DNA from: SIG589 sp045652465
GTDB lineage: Bacteria > Bacillota > Clostridia > Oscillospirales > Acutalibacteraceae
Direction of reading: 5' to 3'
Assembly (NCBI GenBank): GCA_045652465.1
Contig: JAZRUI010000010.1
Span: 1-64,000 of the forward strand
Length of the DNA: 64,000 nt
Positions 14,700-24,131 of this stretch are shown in pieces. Both the position numbers and the translations under genes were made by a program. The notes beneath the pieces are model-generated. The model made no database searches. It was not told where the DNA came from and saw only the letters and a program-made list of their open reading frames with translations. The number at the start of each line of letters is the position of its first letter. Positions within the stretch are counted from its first letter, which is position 1.

Positions 14700-16251
14700 A
14701 TTTTGCGTAGTCAACTGCTCTATTCTCGCGAATAAGGTTAACCTTAATCTGACCGGGATATTCAAGCTCTTTTTCGATGCTTTGAGCAATTTCGTGAGCC
14801 ATAAGGACCATTTGGTCATCGCTAACCACATTAGGCTTAACCACGATTCTAACCTCGCGGCCTGCTTGAATAGCAAACGAGCGTTCAACGCCGTTAAAGG
14901 AATTGGCGATTTCCTCAAGCTTTTCAAGACGCTTTATGTAGCTCTCGATATTCTCTCTTCTTGCGCCGGGACGGGCAGCCGAAATAGCATCGGCAGCCTG
15001 AACAAGGCAGGCAATAACGGTCTTGGCTTCAACCTCACCATGGTGAGCATGGATTGCGTGAACAACCATTTCGCTTTCCTTGCACTTCTTTGCAACCTCA
15101 ACACCCAACTGGATGTGGGAGCCTTCCTGCTCGTGGTCAAGTGCTTTACCGATATCGTGCAAAAGACCTGCACGCTTGGCAAGGCTAACATCCTCGCCGA
15201 GCTCGGCAGCCATAAGACCTGCAAGATGGCAAACCTCAAGCGAATGATTTAAAACATTTTGACCATAGCTTGTACGATAGCGCAAGCGGCCAAGCAAACG
15301 AACGAGTTCGGGATGAAGGTTATGAACACCTGCATCAAGCATTGCGCGTTCGCCTTCCTGCTTAATGGTGCGCTCAACCTCAGCGGTTGCTTTAGCAACG
15401 GTTTCTTCGATTCTTGCGGGATGAATTCTTCCGTCAAGAATAAGCTTTTCAAGCGAAAGACGAGCAATTTCTCTTCTAACGGGATCGAAGCTCGAAAGGG
15501 TTATGGTTTCGGGGGTATCATCGATAATCAAATCAACGCCGGTTGCGGTTTCGAGCGCACGGATATTTCTACCCTCACGACCTATAATTCTACCCTTCAT
15601 TTCATCGTTGGGCAGCGCAACAACCGAAACGGTTACTTCGGATGAATGGTCGGCTGCGCAACGCTGAACTGCATGCGAAATTAAATCGCGAGCGCGCTGG
15701 TCAACCTCATCCTTAAGCTGCTGTTCATAATCAAGGATTTTAACAGCCTTTTCATGGGAAAGTTCTCCATCGAGAATGGAAAGCAAATGTTCTTTGGCCT
15801 GTTCTGCGGAAAAGCCGGAAATACGCTCTAAAAGCTCGAGCTGGCTCTTCTTGACCTTTTCAGTTTCAACTAATTTTTCTTCAACCTCTTTAGCACGCTT
15901 CTGAATGTTTTCCTCTTTAACCTCAAGGTTATCTATCTTACGGTCGAGGGTTTCTTCCTTTTGCTGAAGTCTGTGCTCCTGACGCTGAACCTCAGCGCGG
16001 CGTTCGCGCAGGTCGCGGTCAGTTTCGGTGCGAAGCTGATGTATTTCTTCCTTTGCCTCAATAATAAGCTCCTTTTTGCGAGCTTCGGCAGTTTTCATAG
16101 CATCGCTTAAAATTCTTCGCGCCTCATCTTCGGCTGAACCGATTGTAGCTTCAGCGGTTTTCTTGCGATGTGCCGAACCGATTAAAAAGAAAATAACCGA
16201 TGCAACAACCAGCGCGATACCGCCGATAACATAATACATTGTTTCAGGCAT
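14698..16251 (-). CDS. rny: Ribonuclease Y
   Basis: This is the membrane-anchored endoribonuclease that starts mRNA turnover in many Firmicutes. The 517 residues run: an N-terminal membrane segment (about 5-25), a long coiled coil (about 35-190), a KH domain with IIGREGRNIRALE (about 224-236) and an HD domain with NHSLEVCHLAG and LLHDIGKALDHE (about 335-370). AGGAGGTGCA precedes the ATG. It is monocistronic, with a good promoter 115 bases upstream and a leader of about 105 bases. Confidence 0.96.
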   Translation of the reverse strand: MPETMYYVIGGIALVVASVIFFLIGSAHRKKTAEATIGSAEDEARRILSDAMKTAEARKKELIIEAKEEIHQLRTETDRDLRERRAEVQRQEHRLQQKEETLDRKIDNLEVKEENIQKRAKEVEEKLVETEKVKKSQLELLERISGFSAEQAKEHLLSILDGELSHEKAVKILDYEQQLKDEVDQRARDLISHAVQRCAADHSSEVTVSVVALPNDEMKGRIIGREGRNIRALETATGVDLIIDDTPETITLSSFDPVRREIARLSLEKLILDGRIHPARIEETVAKATAEVERTIKQEGERAMLDAGVHNLHPELVRLLGRLRYRTSYGQNVLNHSLEVCHLAGLMAAELGEDVSLAKRAGLLHDIGKALDHEQEGSHIQLGVEVAKKCKESEMVVHAIHAHHGEVEAKTVIACLVQAADAISAARPGARRENIESYIKRLEKLEEIANSFNGVERSFAIQAGREVRIVVKPNVVSDDQMVLMAHEIAQSIEKELEYPGQIKVNLIRENRAVDYAK

Positions 16252-16365
16252 ATAAATGCACCTCCTATATTAAAATACGCATGTTGATTAAGGGCCGCGT
16301 TTTTCGCCCGTGAAACGGTAAAATAAATGATTCGCCAAATCATAATATGCTACCATATCATAATT

Positions 16366-16394
16366 ATTTTATTACTACATTTATTATATGTCAA
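16366..16394 (-). promoter_or_regulatory. rny promoter
   Basis: On the minus strand: TTGACA (16389-16394), 17 bases, TAAAAT (16366-16371). Confidence 0.6.
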
Positions 16395-16476
16395 GTTTTA
16401 AATCACAATCTATTGAATTTTGGGAACACAAATCTCAATATATTGAGCAAAATTTTCACTTTTTATAACGCCGTTA

Positions 16477-16505
16477 TTGACTTTAGTTGATAAAAAATAT
16501 ATAAT
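16477..16505 (+). promoter_or_regulatory. secDF promoter
   Basis: TTGACT (16477-16482), 17 bases, TATAAT (16500-16505), 34 bases before secD. Confidence 0.65.
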
Positions 16506-16539
16506 GTTATTTATAAGTTCAAATAACGGAGGATTTCTT

Positions 16540-17910
16540 ATGAAAAAATCACGTAAGTCGACGTTTTTCATAGTTTTCGCACTGATACTCGCGTTAACCT
16601 TCAGTGCATTTTTCGGAATCTATGATTACTACGGCGACAAAAAGCTTACATATGTCAAGGGTGCCAACGATATTCGTTGGGGCATTGATATTCAGGGCGG
16701 TGTTGAGGCTGTTTTCTCCCCCGACATCGATATCGACAAGATTAGTGACTCTGATATGGATGCCGCAAAGATAATCATCGAAAAGCGACTTGTTAACAAC
16801 AACATTACTGACTATGAAGTTTATGTTGATGATGACAACAAGCAGGTTATCGTTCGTTTCCCCTGGCAGGCAGGCGAAAGCACATTCGACCCCACTAAGA
16901 CTGTTAACTCCCTTGGCGCTACCGCGATGCTCACCTTCTGCGAAGGCACCACAAACGACAAGGTTATCTTAAAGGGTTCCGAAGATGTTAAGCATGCTGA
17001 AGCAGGCTATTTAGACAACCAGTATGTTGTTCAGCTCGAGCTTACCGCAACCGGTAAAGCTAAGTTTGCTGAAGCAACCAAGCGCCTCGTTAAGCAAACC
17101 ATCTCTATTTGGATGGATGACACCTTAATTTCCAGTCCCACTGTTAACGAAGCAATTACTGACGGTAACGCTATGATTACCCTTGGTGGTGGCGGCGCCG
17201 ATGAGGCAAAAGCACTTGCTGACCAAATCAACGCAGGTACTCTTCCCTTTGCTCTCTCGGTTGATGACTCTAAACTTCAGGTTATCTCCCCCACACTCGG
17301 TTCTGAGGCACTCCGCGTTATGGTATTGGCTGGCGCAATCGCACTCTTCCTTATTTGTGTTCTTATGATTGCAAGATACCGTATTCCCGGTGCTATTGCT
17401 TCTATTGCACTTCTCGGACAGGTTGCAGGCATGGTTGCTGCTATTTCCGGTTTCTTCCCCGGTGCTTCCAGCTTCACTCTTACAATACCCGGTATTGCAG
17501 GTATGATTCTTTCTATCGGTATCGGTGTTGACTGTAATGTTATTGCTTCCGAGCGCATCATAGATGAGTTCAAGAAGGGCAAAACTATTGACGGTGCAAT
17601 TAATGCCGGTTTCAAGAACAGCCTTTCCGCTGTTATCGATGGTAATGTTACCGTTGTTATCGTTTCGCTTATTCTTATGGGCGCCTTCGGTTCTCCCGAT
17701 AGCTTTATGGCAAAGCTTCTCTCACCCATTATGTCGCTCTTCAGCTCTTCCATAACAGGTTCAATTTATTCCTTCGGCTACACCTTGCTTATGGGCGTTG
17801 TTTTCAACTTTATTATGGGTATCGGCGCAACACGCCTTATGCTCAAGAGCATTTCGAGAATAAAGTTTATGCGCAAGCCGCAGTTCTATGGAGGTGCTAA
17901 AAATGACTAA
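16540..17910 (+). CDS. secD: Protein-export membrane protein SecD
   Basis: SecD works with SecF in the SecYEG complex, using the ion gradient to pull proteins across the membrane. The 456 residues hold an N-terminal membrane segment (about 8-28), an extracellular P1 domain including DIRWGIDIQGGVEAVF (the D1 motif), and five C-terminal membrane segments with GIGVDCNVIASERIIDE (D4-type motif). The ATG at 16540 follows GGAGG. The gene overlaps secF by 8 bases. Confidence 0.94.
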   Translation: MKKSRKSTFFIVFALILALTFSAFFGIYDYYGDKKLTYVKGANDIRWGIDIQGGVEAVFSPDIDIDKISDSDMDAAKIIIEKRLVNNNITDYEVYVDDDNKQVIVRFPWQAGESTFDPTKTVNSLGATAMLTFCEGTTNDKVILKGSEDVKHAEAGYLDNQYVVQLELTATGKAKFAEATKRLVKQTISIWMDDTLISSPTVNEAITDGNAMITLGGGGADEAKALADQINAGTLPFALSVDDSKLQVISPTLGSEALRVMVLAGAIALFLICVLMIARYRIPGAIASIALLGQVAGMVAAISGFFPGASSFTLTIPGIAGMILSIGIGVDCNVIASERIIDEFKKGKTIDGAINAGFKNSLSAVIDGNVTVVIVSLILMGAFGSPDSFMAKLLSPIMSLFSSSITGSIYSFGYTLLMGVVFNFIMGIGATRLMLKSISRIKFMRKPQFYGGAKND

Positions 17911-18853
17911 TAAAACATTTGGTTTTGTAAAGAACCTCCGCATTCCGCTTATTGTTTATGCAGTTGTCATTTGCGCCGCTTTAATCGTTGGTATTGTTTT
18001 CGGTGTTGGCCTTGATATTAACTTCAAGGGCGGCAGCCGCTTAACCTATACCTACACCGGCGAAATTAAAACTGCCGATGCAGAAAAAATAATTGAAAAA
18101 GCACTCGATGGCAAAGATGTTAGTGTTTCCGAGAGCTCTTCCATGTCGGGTGATACAACCAAATTGGTTGTTACCCTTGTTGGTGATGAGGCACTTTCTA
18201 CCGAGGCGCAGCAAAAAATCCTTACCGAACTTCAAAAGGAATATAAGGATAACAAGGTTGCTTTAGGTGAGGCACAAACCGTTAACCCCACCCTTGCAGG
18301 CAGCTTCTTTGCTAAGGCTTTATTTGCAGTTGCCCTTGCTGCCGCTCTCGTAGTTGTTTATGTTGGAATTCGCTTTAGAAGAATTGGCGGCGTTTCGGCA
18401 GGTATCACCGCTCTTGCAGCCCTCGTTTTGGATGTTGCAGTTGCATTTTCTGCCTGCATTCTCTTCCGCTTACAAATCGACTCCAACTTTATGGCAGTTA
18501 TCCTCACTCTTCTTGGTTACTCACTTAACGATACCATCGTTATTTACGACCGTATTCGCGAAAACAAGAAATCCATCTCCGGTGGTGACCTTGCAACAAT
18601 CGTTGATACCAGCATCACCCAGGTAATGCGCCGTACCATTTTCACAACCATCACAACCTTCGTTGCGGTTCTTACCGTTATTGTGGTTTCGGAAATTTGC
18701 GGTCTTACCTCGCTTCGCACCTTCGCTATCCCGATGGCATTTGGTATTGTTTCGGGCTGCGTTTCTTCCATGTGCGTTTCCGGTCCGCTTTGGGTTAGAT
18801 GGTGCAACTTTACTGCTGCACGCGCCAAAAAAGGCAAAAAGAAAAAGAGATAA
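17903..18853 (+). CDS. secF: Protein-export membrane protein SecF
   Basis: The 316-residue partner of SecD has an N-terminal membrane segment (about 10-32), GLDINFKGGSRLTYTYTG, a periplasm-facing domain to about residue 130, and five membrane segments with LTLLGYSLNDTIVIYDRIREN, the classic SecF motif. It ends in a basic KKGKKKKR tail. The ATG at 17903 lies inside the end of secD behind GGAGGTG, so the two are translationally coupled. Confidence 0.95.
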   Translation: MTNKTFGFVKNLRIPLIVYAVVICAALIVGIVFGVGLDINFKGGSRLTYTYTGEIKTADAEKIIEKALDGKDVSVSESSSMSGDTTKLVVTLVGDEALSTEAQQKILTELQKEYKDNKVALGEAQTVNPTLAGSFFAKALFAVALAAALVVVYVGIRFRRIGGVSAGITALAALVLDVAVAFSACILFRLQIDSNFMAVILTLLGYSLNDTIVIYDRIRENKKSISGGDLATIVDTSITQVMRRTIFTTITTFVAVLTVIVVSEICGLTSLRTFAIPMAFGIVSGCVSSMCVSGPLWVRWCNFTAARAKKGKKKKR

Positions 18854-18857
18854 CATT

Positions 18858-18888
18858 AAACCCCCGAGAAAACTCGGGGGTTTATTTT
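18858..18888. terminator. secF/Usp convergent terminator
   Basis: AAACCCCCGAG pairs with CTCGGGGGTTT around AAAA, followed by TATTTTAT. Confidence 0.85.
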
Positions 18889-19270
18889 ATGCGCCTTTAA
18901 TTTTTGGAACGGTGAAAACAACATTCTTGGAAACAATGCTTATGGGCGCTTCTTTATAATGCGCTAAAAACTTGTTTAAAAATCCGCTATCCTCGCCTAT
19001 AAAAATATGTCGCGGGTTTAACTCTCTCGCCTGAAGCGATAGCCCTATTTCGGGTTTATCACTATAGCGAATAATAACATCAACATCGCAGGAATCGGAG
19101 ATGCTCTTTAAAATTTTCAAACTTTCCGCTCTGTCATGTGCCGATTGTTTAAGCGGCAGCGCTGTTAAAACATAAAGTCGGCACCCGAGGCGCTCCGCCA
19201 TCATTTTGGCCGCCGATATTATATTGGCGCAGTGGGGTTGCGGTGTTATACAGGCTAATATTGGCCTCAT
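18887..19270 (-). CDS. Universal-stress-protein-like domain protein
   Basis: This 127-residue single-domain protein has a Rossmann-type UspA layout: a beta strand IL(A)CITPQPHC, a helix with AAKMMAERLGC, a strand LYVLTAL, and later HIFIGEDSGFLNKFLAHYKEAPISIV. The usual GxxGxxxxxxxxxG(S/T) ATP loop is degenerate, so nucleotide binding is doubtful. It resembles the Usp-like sensor part of KdpD-type proteins. AAAGGAG precedes the ATG. Function is unknown. Confidence 0.6.
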   Translation of the reverse strand: MRPILACITPQPHCANIISAAKMMAERLGCRLYVLTALPLKQSAHDRAESLKILKSISDSCDVDVIIRYSDKPEIGLSLQARELNPRHIFIGEDSGFLNKFLAHYKEAPISIVSKNVVFTVPKIKGA

Positions 19271-19411
19271 ATATTTCAGCTCCTTTTGCTCTAAATATTA
19301 TACTCGCCGCTTATGTCGATATTTGCAATTTTTAATGTATAAAGTGTTAAATATTTATAAAGTTATTTTATATTCCTCCCTTAATATGCATATAATTTTA
19401 AGGGTGATTTT

Positions 19412-19909
19412 ATGAGAAAAACAATGCTGATTTTTGATATTTTAACCGTGTCGGCGCTGGGAGTTTTGCTGCATTTTCTCTTCGACTGGAGCGGAGAAAA
19501 CAGCCTTTTAGGTTTTTTCAGCGCGGTTAACGAAAGCATTTGGGAGCATCAAAAGCTTCTCTTTTGGCCCGCTGCAGTTTTAAGCGTTGCCGAATTCTTT
19601 GCAAACAAAGCGCCATCGGGATTTTTGCTCTCGAGGTTTGTCGCAATAATCTTGGGTATGCTCTTTATTATCACGGTTTATTACACCGTCACGGGCATTA
19701 TCGGCAAAAATGTTGATGCATTTAATATTGCATTGTTCTTTATGGGGGTTATATTCACCTTCTTAATATCGCGGGTTTTCGAAAAGAATCATTTTTTCAT
19801 AGGAAAGAATTCTAACATTGTTGCTTTTATGGGATTTGTTATAGTGGCACTTATGTTTTTTATATTCACAAAAAATCCTCCGAAAATCGGGCTTTTTAAA
19901 AAGCCATAA
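19412..19909 (+). CDS. DUF6512-like integral membrane protein
   Basis: The product is 165 residues with about five membrane segments. The opening (membrane segment, HFLFDWSGEN, then AVNESIWEHQKLLFWP) is the pattern I associate with the DUF6512 family of Firmicutes, whose function is unknown. AAGGGTG precedes the ATG. It stands alone between the Usp-like gene and a terminator. Confidence 0.65.
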   Translation: MRKTMLIFDILTVSALGVLLHFLFDWSGENSLLGFFSAVNESIWEHQKLLFWPAAVLSVAEFFANKAPSGFLLSRFVAIILGMLFIITVYYTVTGIIGKNVDAFNIALFFMGVIFTFLISRVFEKNHFFIGKNSNIVAFMGFVIVALMFFIFTKNPPKIGLFKKP

Positions 19910-19915
19910 AAAAGC

Positions 19916-19955
19916 AAGATGCTGCAAAGTTTTAGACTTGCAGCATCTTTTTGTT
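19916..19955 (+). terminator. Terminator
   Basis: AAGATGCTGCAA pairs with TTGCAGCATCTT around a ten-base loop, then TTTG and a T-run. Confidence 0.8.
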
Positions 19956-20120
19956 TTGGAATATAGTTCGCCAGAATAAATGGCTAAAATATTGCGAAAA
20001 TTCGCCCACAGCATTCTTTTCGTTTGGTTTGAGCACCGTTAGCGCCATAAAGCAACGAGCGCTTATAAATAATAATAGCGGCACTTCCCTTTTTTGAGAT
20101 AATAACACACTCCAAATTTA

Positions 20121-20148
20121 TTGACATTAAATAATTTTATGATAAAAT
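20121..20148 (+). promoter_or_regulatory. Promoter of the histidine phosphatase gene
   Basis: TTGACA (20121-20126), 16 bases, TAAAAT (20143-20148). Confidence 0.6.
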
Positions 20149-20177
20149 TTGTTTAGATAATTTTGGGAGTGATAGTT

Positions 20178-20816
20178 TTGACAACCTTTTATTTAATCAG
20201 ACACGGCGAGAGCGAGGCAAACCTTGCGCGAATTTTTACGGGAAGCAGCAATTTCAAGCTCACCGAAAAAGGACAAGCCCAGGCAAAGCTTGCAGCCGAG
20301 TTTTTGAAGGATAAAAATATTGATGCAGTTTATGCAAGCCCCTTAAACCGCGCTTACAACACCGGCAAAGCCGTTTCGGATTTGCTCGATATCCCGTTAT
20401 ACACAAACGACGGATTAAAGGAAATCAACGCGGGTATTTGGGAAGGCAAAAAGTTTGATGACCTTGAAACGGAATTCCTCGAAAACTATTATATTTGGCG
20501 AAATGATATCGGCAAAGCCGCTCCCGACGGCGGAGAAACTGTTGCCGAGCTTTATGACCGAGTTGTGAGCGCCGTTATTTCTATAGCGGAAGAAAACGAT
20601 GGCAAGAACATTGTTTTGGCGACCCATGCAACACCCGTTCGCGCTCTCGGCGCATACGCTATGGGCATAACCAAGGAAAACTTAAAAGACATCTCTTGGG
20701 CGGGTAACGCCTCGATTACAACCGTTAAATATGAAAACGGAAAATTCTTTGATGTCGAATATGGCTTTATTGGTCATTTAGGCGATATAGCAACGGGACT
20801 GCCCTCTAATGTTTAA
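20178..20816 (+). CDS. Histidine phosphatase family protein (phosphoglycerate-mutase-like)
   Basis: The product is 212 residues. FYLIRHGESEANLA (about 4-17) carries the phosphorylated His and RHG motif, SPLNRAYNTG the second Arg region, and LATHATPVRALG the second catalytic His. The family includes cofactor-dependent phosphoglycerate mutases, alpha-ribazole phosphatase and broad-range phosphatases; the specific substrate is not readable here. The TTG start at 20178 fits GGGAG (20165-20169) and the conserved start of the fold, whereas upstream starts would include the ribosome binding site. Confidence 0.8.
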   Translation: MTTFYLIRHGESEANLARIFTGSSNFKLTEKGQAQAKLAAEFLKDKNIDAVYASPLNRAYNTGKAVSDLLDIPLYTNDGLKEINAGIWEGKKFDDLETEFLENYYIWRNDIGKAAPDGGETVAELYDRVVSAVISIAEENDGKNIVLATHATPVRALGAYAMGITKENLKDISWAGNASITTVKYENGKFFDVEYGFIGHLGDIATGLPSNV

Positions 20817-20820
20817 TAAA

Positions 20821-20852
20821 AAAAGACCGAGTTTAGAAACTCGGTCTTTTTT
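20821..20852. terminator. Terminator
   Basis: AAAAGACCGAGTTT and its exact complement form a 14-base stem around AG, followed by TTTT. Confidence 0.85.
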
Positions 20853-20856
20853 ATAT

Positions 20857-20933
20857 TGGTGGAGACAGCAGAACTTGAATCTGCGACCCCTTGCATGTCA
20901 AGCAAGTACTCTAACCAACTGAGCTATGCCTCC
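20857..20933 (-). tRNA. tRNA-Val (GAC)
   Basis: On the minus strand the acceptor GGAGGCA pairs with TGTCTCC. The anticodon stem CTTGC/GCAAG encloses TTGACAT, giving anticodon GAC, and the T-loop is TTCAAGT. CCA is encoded. A second tRNA-Val with anticodon TAC lies at 58417-58492. Confidence 0.93.
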
Positions 20934-20985
20934 AAATGCATCCATATAATAATATATCAATGCCGGCATTTTGTCAATCGATTAT

Positions 20986-22398
20986 TTAAACAGTTTCGAT
21001 TTTTATGGTGTTTGTATTTCCCGAAACACCATTGGTTATTCCGCCCGTCATAATAATATTGTCGCCCGCCTTTAAATCAAGGGTTGCAACTGCAATATTT
21101 TTTGCCGAATAGAAAAGAACATCTGTCGATTGGAAGCGGTCACACATTACGGGAATAACGCCCCACGACATCGCAAGCTTTCGCCAAGTTTTTTCATCGG
21201 TTGTTAGACCTATAATGTCAACGGGAGGCCTGAAACGAGAAACCATTCTCGCGGTTATTCCCGAAAGACTGCAAACAGCTATAGCCTTTGCATCAATATC
21301 GATTGCCATAGCGCAGGTTGCATGCGAAAGGGCATCAACCGTGTCTTTAATTTTGAATTCGGAGCGATAGAAGCGCTTAGAATAATGAATCTTTTTTTCG
21401 GTGTGTTCCGCGATGGTGGACATAACCTCAACGGTTCGAACGGGATATTTTCCCGCAGCGGTTTCACCCGAGAGCATAATAACGCTTGTGCCATCATAAA
21501 CGGCATTGGCAACATCCGAAATTTCGGCTCTTGTGGGGCGCGGATTATGAATCATCGATTCCAGCATTTCGGTTGCGGTTATAACGCGCTTGCCCATCAA
21601 GCGGCACTTGGTTATGATTTGTTTTTGAATTGCAGGCAACTCTTCAAACGGAATCTCAACGCCCATATCGCCGCGGCCAATCATAACGCCTGTGCATTCG
21701 CTGCAAATTTCCTCGATGTTTTCAACGCCTGTCCTGTTTTCGATTTTGGCAATAAGGTCTATTCCCTTTCCGCCGTTTTCGAGGACAAAATCTTTAACAT
21801 CAAGCATATCCTGTTTACAGGAAACAAAAGAACAAGCAATAAAATCAACATCGTTTTCAATGCCGAACAAAATATCTTTTTTATCCTGCTCGCTCAAATA
21901 AATTTGATGCAAATGCTTGCCGGGAAAGCTCATGCTCTTTCGGTCGGAAAGTTTTCCGCCTATCAGCACGCGGCAAATGATTTCGGTTTTAGTTAGTTCA
22001 ATAACCGCCATCTCAAGCATACCGTCATTAAGCAAAATGCGGTCGCCAACGCATAAATCATCGGGAAGACCTTTATAATTAACCGATACGCGTTTTTCAT
22101 CGCCGACCACCTCTTCGGTAGTGAGCGTGAAAATGTCGCCTTCGCTTAAAGAAACCGCGCCTTCCTTAAAGGATTTAATGCGGTATTCCGGGCCTTTAGT
22201 GTCCAACATAATGGCAATAGGAAGATTTAAGCGTTCTCTAACATTTTTGATAGCATTTATCTTTTTGAGATAGTCCTCATGCGTTCCGTGGGAAAAGTTT
22301 AGTCTTGCAATATTCATACCTGCACGGCACATTTGCTCAAGAGTTTTTTCATCGGAACAGGAAGGTCCTATCGTGCATATAATTTTAGTTTTTCTCAT
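20986..22398 (-). CDS. pyk: Pyruvate kinase
   Basis: Pyk converts phosphoenolpyruvate and ADP to pyruvate and ATP. The 470 residues start MRKTKIICTIGPS and include NFSHGTHEDY, the substrate-binding block LIAKIENRTGVENIEEI, IGRGDMGVEIP, ATEMLESMIHNPRPTRAE (the family signature) and GETAAGKYPV. The length is that of the short form without the extra C-terminal PEP-utiliser domain found in Bacillus. GCGAGGTG lies before the ATG at 22398. It is monocistronic. Confidence 0.96.
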   Translation of the reverse strand: MRKTKIICTIGPSCSDEKTLEQMCRAGMNIARLNFSHGTHEDYLKKINAIKNVRERLNLPIAIMLDTKGPEYRIKSFKEGAVSLSEGDIFTLTTEEVVGDEKRVSVNYKGLPDDLCVGDRILLNDGMLEMAVIELTKTEIICRVLIGGKLSDRKSMSFPGKHLHQIYLSEQDKKDILFGIENDVDFIACSFVSCKQDMLDVKDFVLENGGKGIDLIAKIENRTGVENIEEICSECTGVMIGRGDMGVEIPFEELPAIQKQIITKCRLMGKRVITATEMLESMIHNPRPTRAEISDVANAVYDGTSVIMLSGETAAGKYPVRTVEVMSTIAEHTEKKIHYSKRFYRSEFKIKDTVDALSHATCAMAIDIDAKAIAVCSLSGITARMVSRFRPPVDIIGLTTDEKTWRKLAMSWGVIPVMCDRFQSTDVLFYSAKNIAVATLDLKAGDNIIMTGGITNGVSGNTNTIKIETV

Positions 22399-22427
22399 AG
22401 CGCACCTCGCTTTATTAGACCGTATCA

Positions 22428-22456
22428 ATTATATAATAATTTCTAAACTTTTACAA
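22428..22456 (-). promoter_or_regulatory. pyk promoter
   Basis: On the minus strand: TTGTAA (22451-22456), 17 bases, TATAAT (22428-22433). Confidence 0.55.
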
Positions 22457-22491
22457 TAGGGATATCCAATATATTGTTAAATTATACTGTA

Positions 22492-22520
22492 TTGATTTTT
22501 ATGCAATTTTGTGTTATACT
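22492..22520 (+). promoter_or_regulatory. Promoter of the LtaS-like gene
   Basis: TTGATT (22492-22497), 17 bases, TATACT (22515-22520). It is back-to-back with the pyk promoter. Confidence 0.6.
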
Positions 22521-22564
22521 TTTGTGGATAAATGTGCTTTTAAAGACATTTTAGGAGGATGATT

Positions 22565-24082
22565 ATGGGGGAAAAAGAAAATAGACATTTGCCATCGCGA
22601 ATTGCATTTTTCATTCTTATTGCGCTTGGCATGGTTGGCTTCTTTGCCGCCTTTTGGTATAAAAGCGTTTACGGCGATGTTGGATTCGATGCAGTTATTT
22701 ATGCTTTAACCTCCGATGCAGGAAGCGTTGAAAGCAAGCTGATGATGACTTATGTTTTCAGAGGTCTTATCCCCGCCGTTGTTTTCACTCTTTTAACATA
22801 TTTCATATTGTTTTTCTGCCCGTTCAAGAAAGAAAAGCGCGAAGAAAAAGGTAGAAAATATTTAGTTCCGCATAAGGTTGCCGTTTGGGTTTCTTCCATT
22901 TTGGTTGCAACTCTTATAATCACGGGAGCCTTCTATTCCGGACTCGTTAAATGGGCATATCTCTCGCTCAACGAAACCGACCTTTATATGCACGAATATG
23001 TTGACCCCAACGATGTTGAGATTGAGTTTCCTGAAGAGCGTCGAAATTTGATTTATATCTATTTGGAATCGATGGAGACGACATTCTTAAGCGAGGAACT
23101 TGGCGGCGGCGTTGAATATAACCTTTTGCCTGAACTTCATCAATTAGCGACTGATAACATTAATTTTTCGCATAACGATGGAGTTGGCGGAGGAAGAACC
23201 CTTTCGGGCACAACCTGGACTGTTGGCGCCTTGGTTGCCCACTCAACAGGACTACCGTTAAAATTCACTATTGACCTCAACGGCAGCGTTGACGGCGGTC
23301 AATATGATAATTTCCTCCCCGGAGTTACCTCGATAACCGACATTCTCGAAAAAGAGGGTTATTACCAAACAATTATGTTCGGTTCCGATGGCGAATACGG
23401 CGGAAGAAAACAATTTTTCGAGCAGCATGGTGTTAATAAGGTTTATGACCTCTATACAGCCTATGATGATGGTATCGTTCCCCGCGGTTATTGGGAATGG
23501 TGGGGCATGGAGGATAAATACCTTGTTGAATACGCAAAACAAGAGTTGCTCGAGATTTCAAAGCAGGACCAGCCCTTCGCATTCAGCATGTTAACGGTTG
23601 ATACACACCATATCGACGGATTCTTATGCAGCGATTGCGACAGTAAATATAGCGAGCAATACAACAATGTTATCTCCTGCTCGAGCAAACGAATTGCCGA
23701 ATTCATTGAATGGATTAAGCAACAGGATTTCTATGAAAACACAACAATCGTTATAACCGGCGACCATTGCAGTATGGACGAGGGCTATATTAACGGTAAT
23801 ATGCGCGATAATTACACCAGAAGAGTTTATAACTGCTTCATTAATCCCGCGCCTGACCTAAAGATTGAAAACACCAAGAACCGCGAATTCGCAACAATAG
23901 ATATGTTCCCCACCACACTCGCTGCTATGGGCTGCAAAATTGAAGGCAACCATTTAGCGCTTGGCGTTAACCTATTCTCGGGCGAACAAACAATGTGCGA
24001 GCGATTCGTTTTCGACAAGCTTAGCGATGAGCTTGCCAAGCATTCGAATTTCTACAGTGATAATTTTATGAAGAAAAAGTAA
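22565..24082 (+). CDS. LTA-synthase-like sulfatase-family membrane enzyme
   Basis: The product is 505 residues. Three membrane segments (about 14-34, 66-88 and 106-128) are followed by a large extracellular alkaline-phosphatase/sulfatase domain: NLIYIYLESMETTF (metal site), GGGRTLSGTTWT with the nucleophile Thr region, MFGSDGEYGGRKQFFEQHG, TVDTHHIDG and ITGDHCSMDEG. Relatives transfer glycerol phosphate from phosphatidylglycerol to build lipoteichoic acid or decorate glycans. Canonical LtaS has five membrane segments, so this three-segment form may be a variant phosphoglycerol transferase. AGGAGG supports the ATG at 22565. Confidence 0.82.
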   Translation: MGEKENRHLPSRIAFFILIALGMVGFFAAFWYKSVYGDVGFDAVIYALTSDAGSVESKLMMTYVFRGLIPAVVFTLLTYFILFFCPFKKEKREEKGRKYLVPHKVAVWVSSILVATLIITGAFYSGLVKWAYLSLNETDLYMHEYVDPNDVEIEFPEERRNLIYIYLESMETTFLSEELGGGVEYNLLPELHQLATDNINFSHNDGVGGGRTLSGTTWTVGALVAHSTGLPLKFTIDLNGSVDGGQYDNFLPGVTSITDILEKEGYYQTIMFGSDGEYGGRKQFFEQHGVNKVYDLYTAYDDGIVPRGYWEWWGMEDKYLVEYAKQELLEISKQDQPFAFSMLTVDTHHIDGFLCSDCDSKYSEQYNNVISCSSKRIAEFIEWIKQQDFYENTTIVITGDHCSMDEGYINGNMRDNYTRRVYNCFINPAPDLKIENTKNREFATIDMFPTTLAAMGCKIEGNHLALGVNLFSGEQTMCERFVFDKLSDELAKHSNFYSDNFMKKK

Positions 24083-24098
24083 AATTAAATAAAATTAA

Positions 24099-24128
24099 AA
24101 CACCGTGTATTTAATACACGGTGTTTTT
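24099..24128. terminator. Bidirectional terminator closing the superoperon
   Basis: AACACCGTGTATT and its exact complement form a 13-base stem with an A tract on one side and TTTTTTT on the other. It ends the LtaS-like gene (plus) and fhs (minus). Confidence 0.85.
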
Positions 24129-24131
24129 TTA

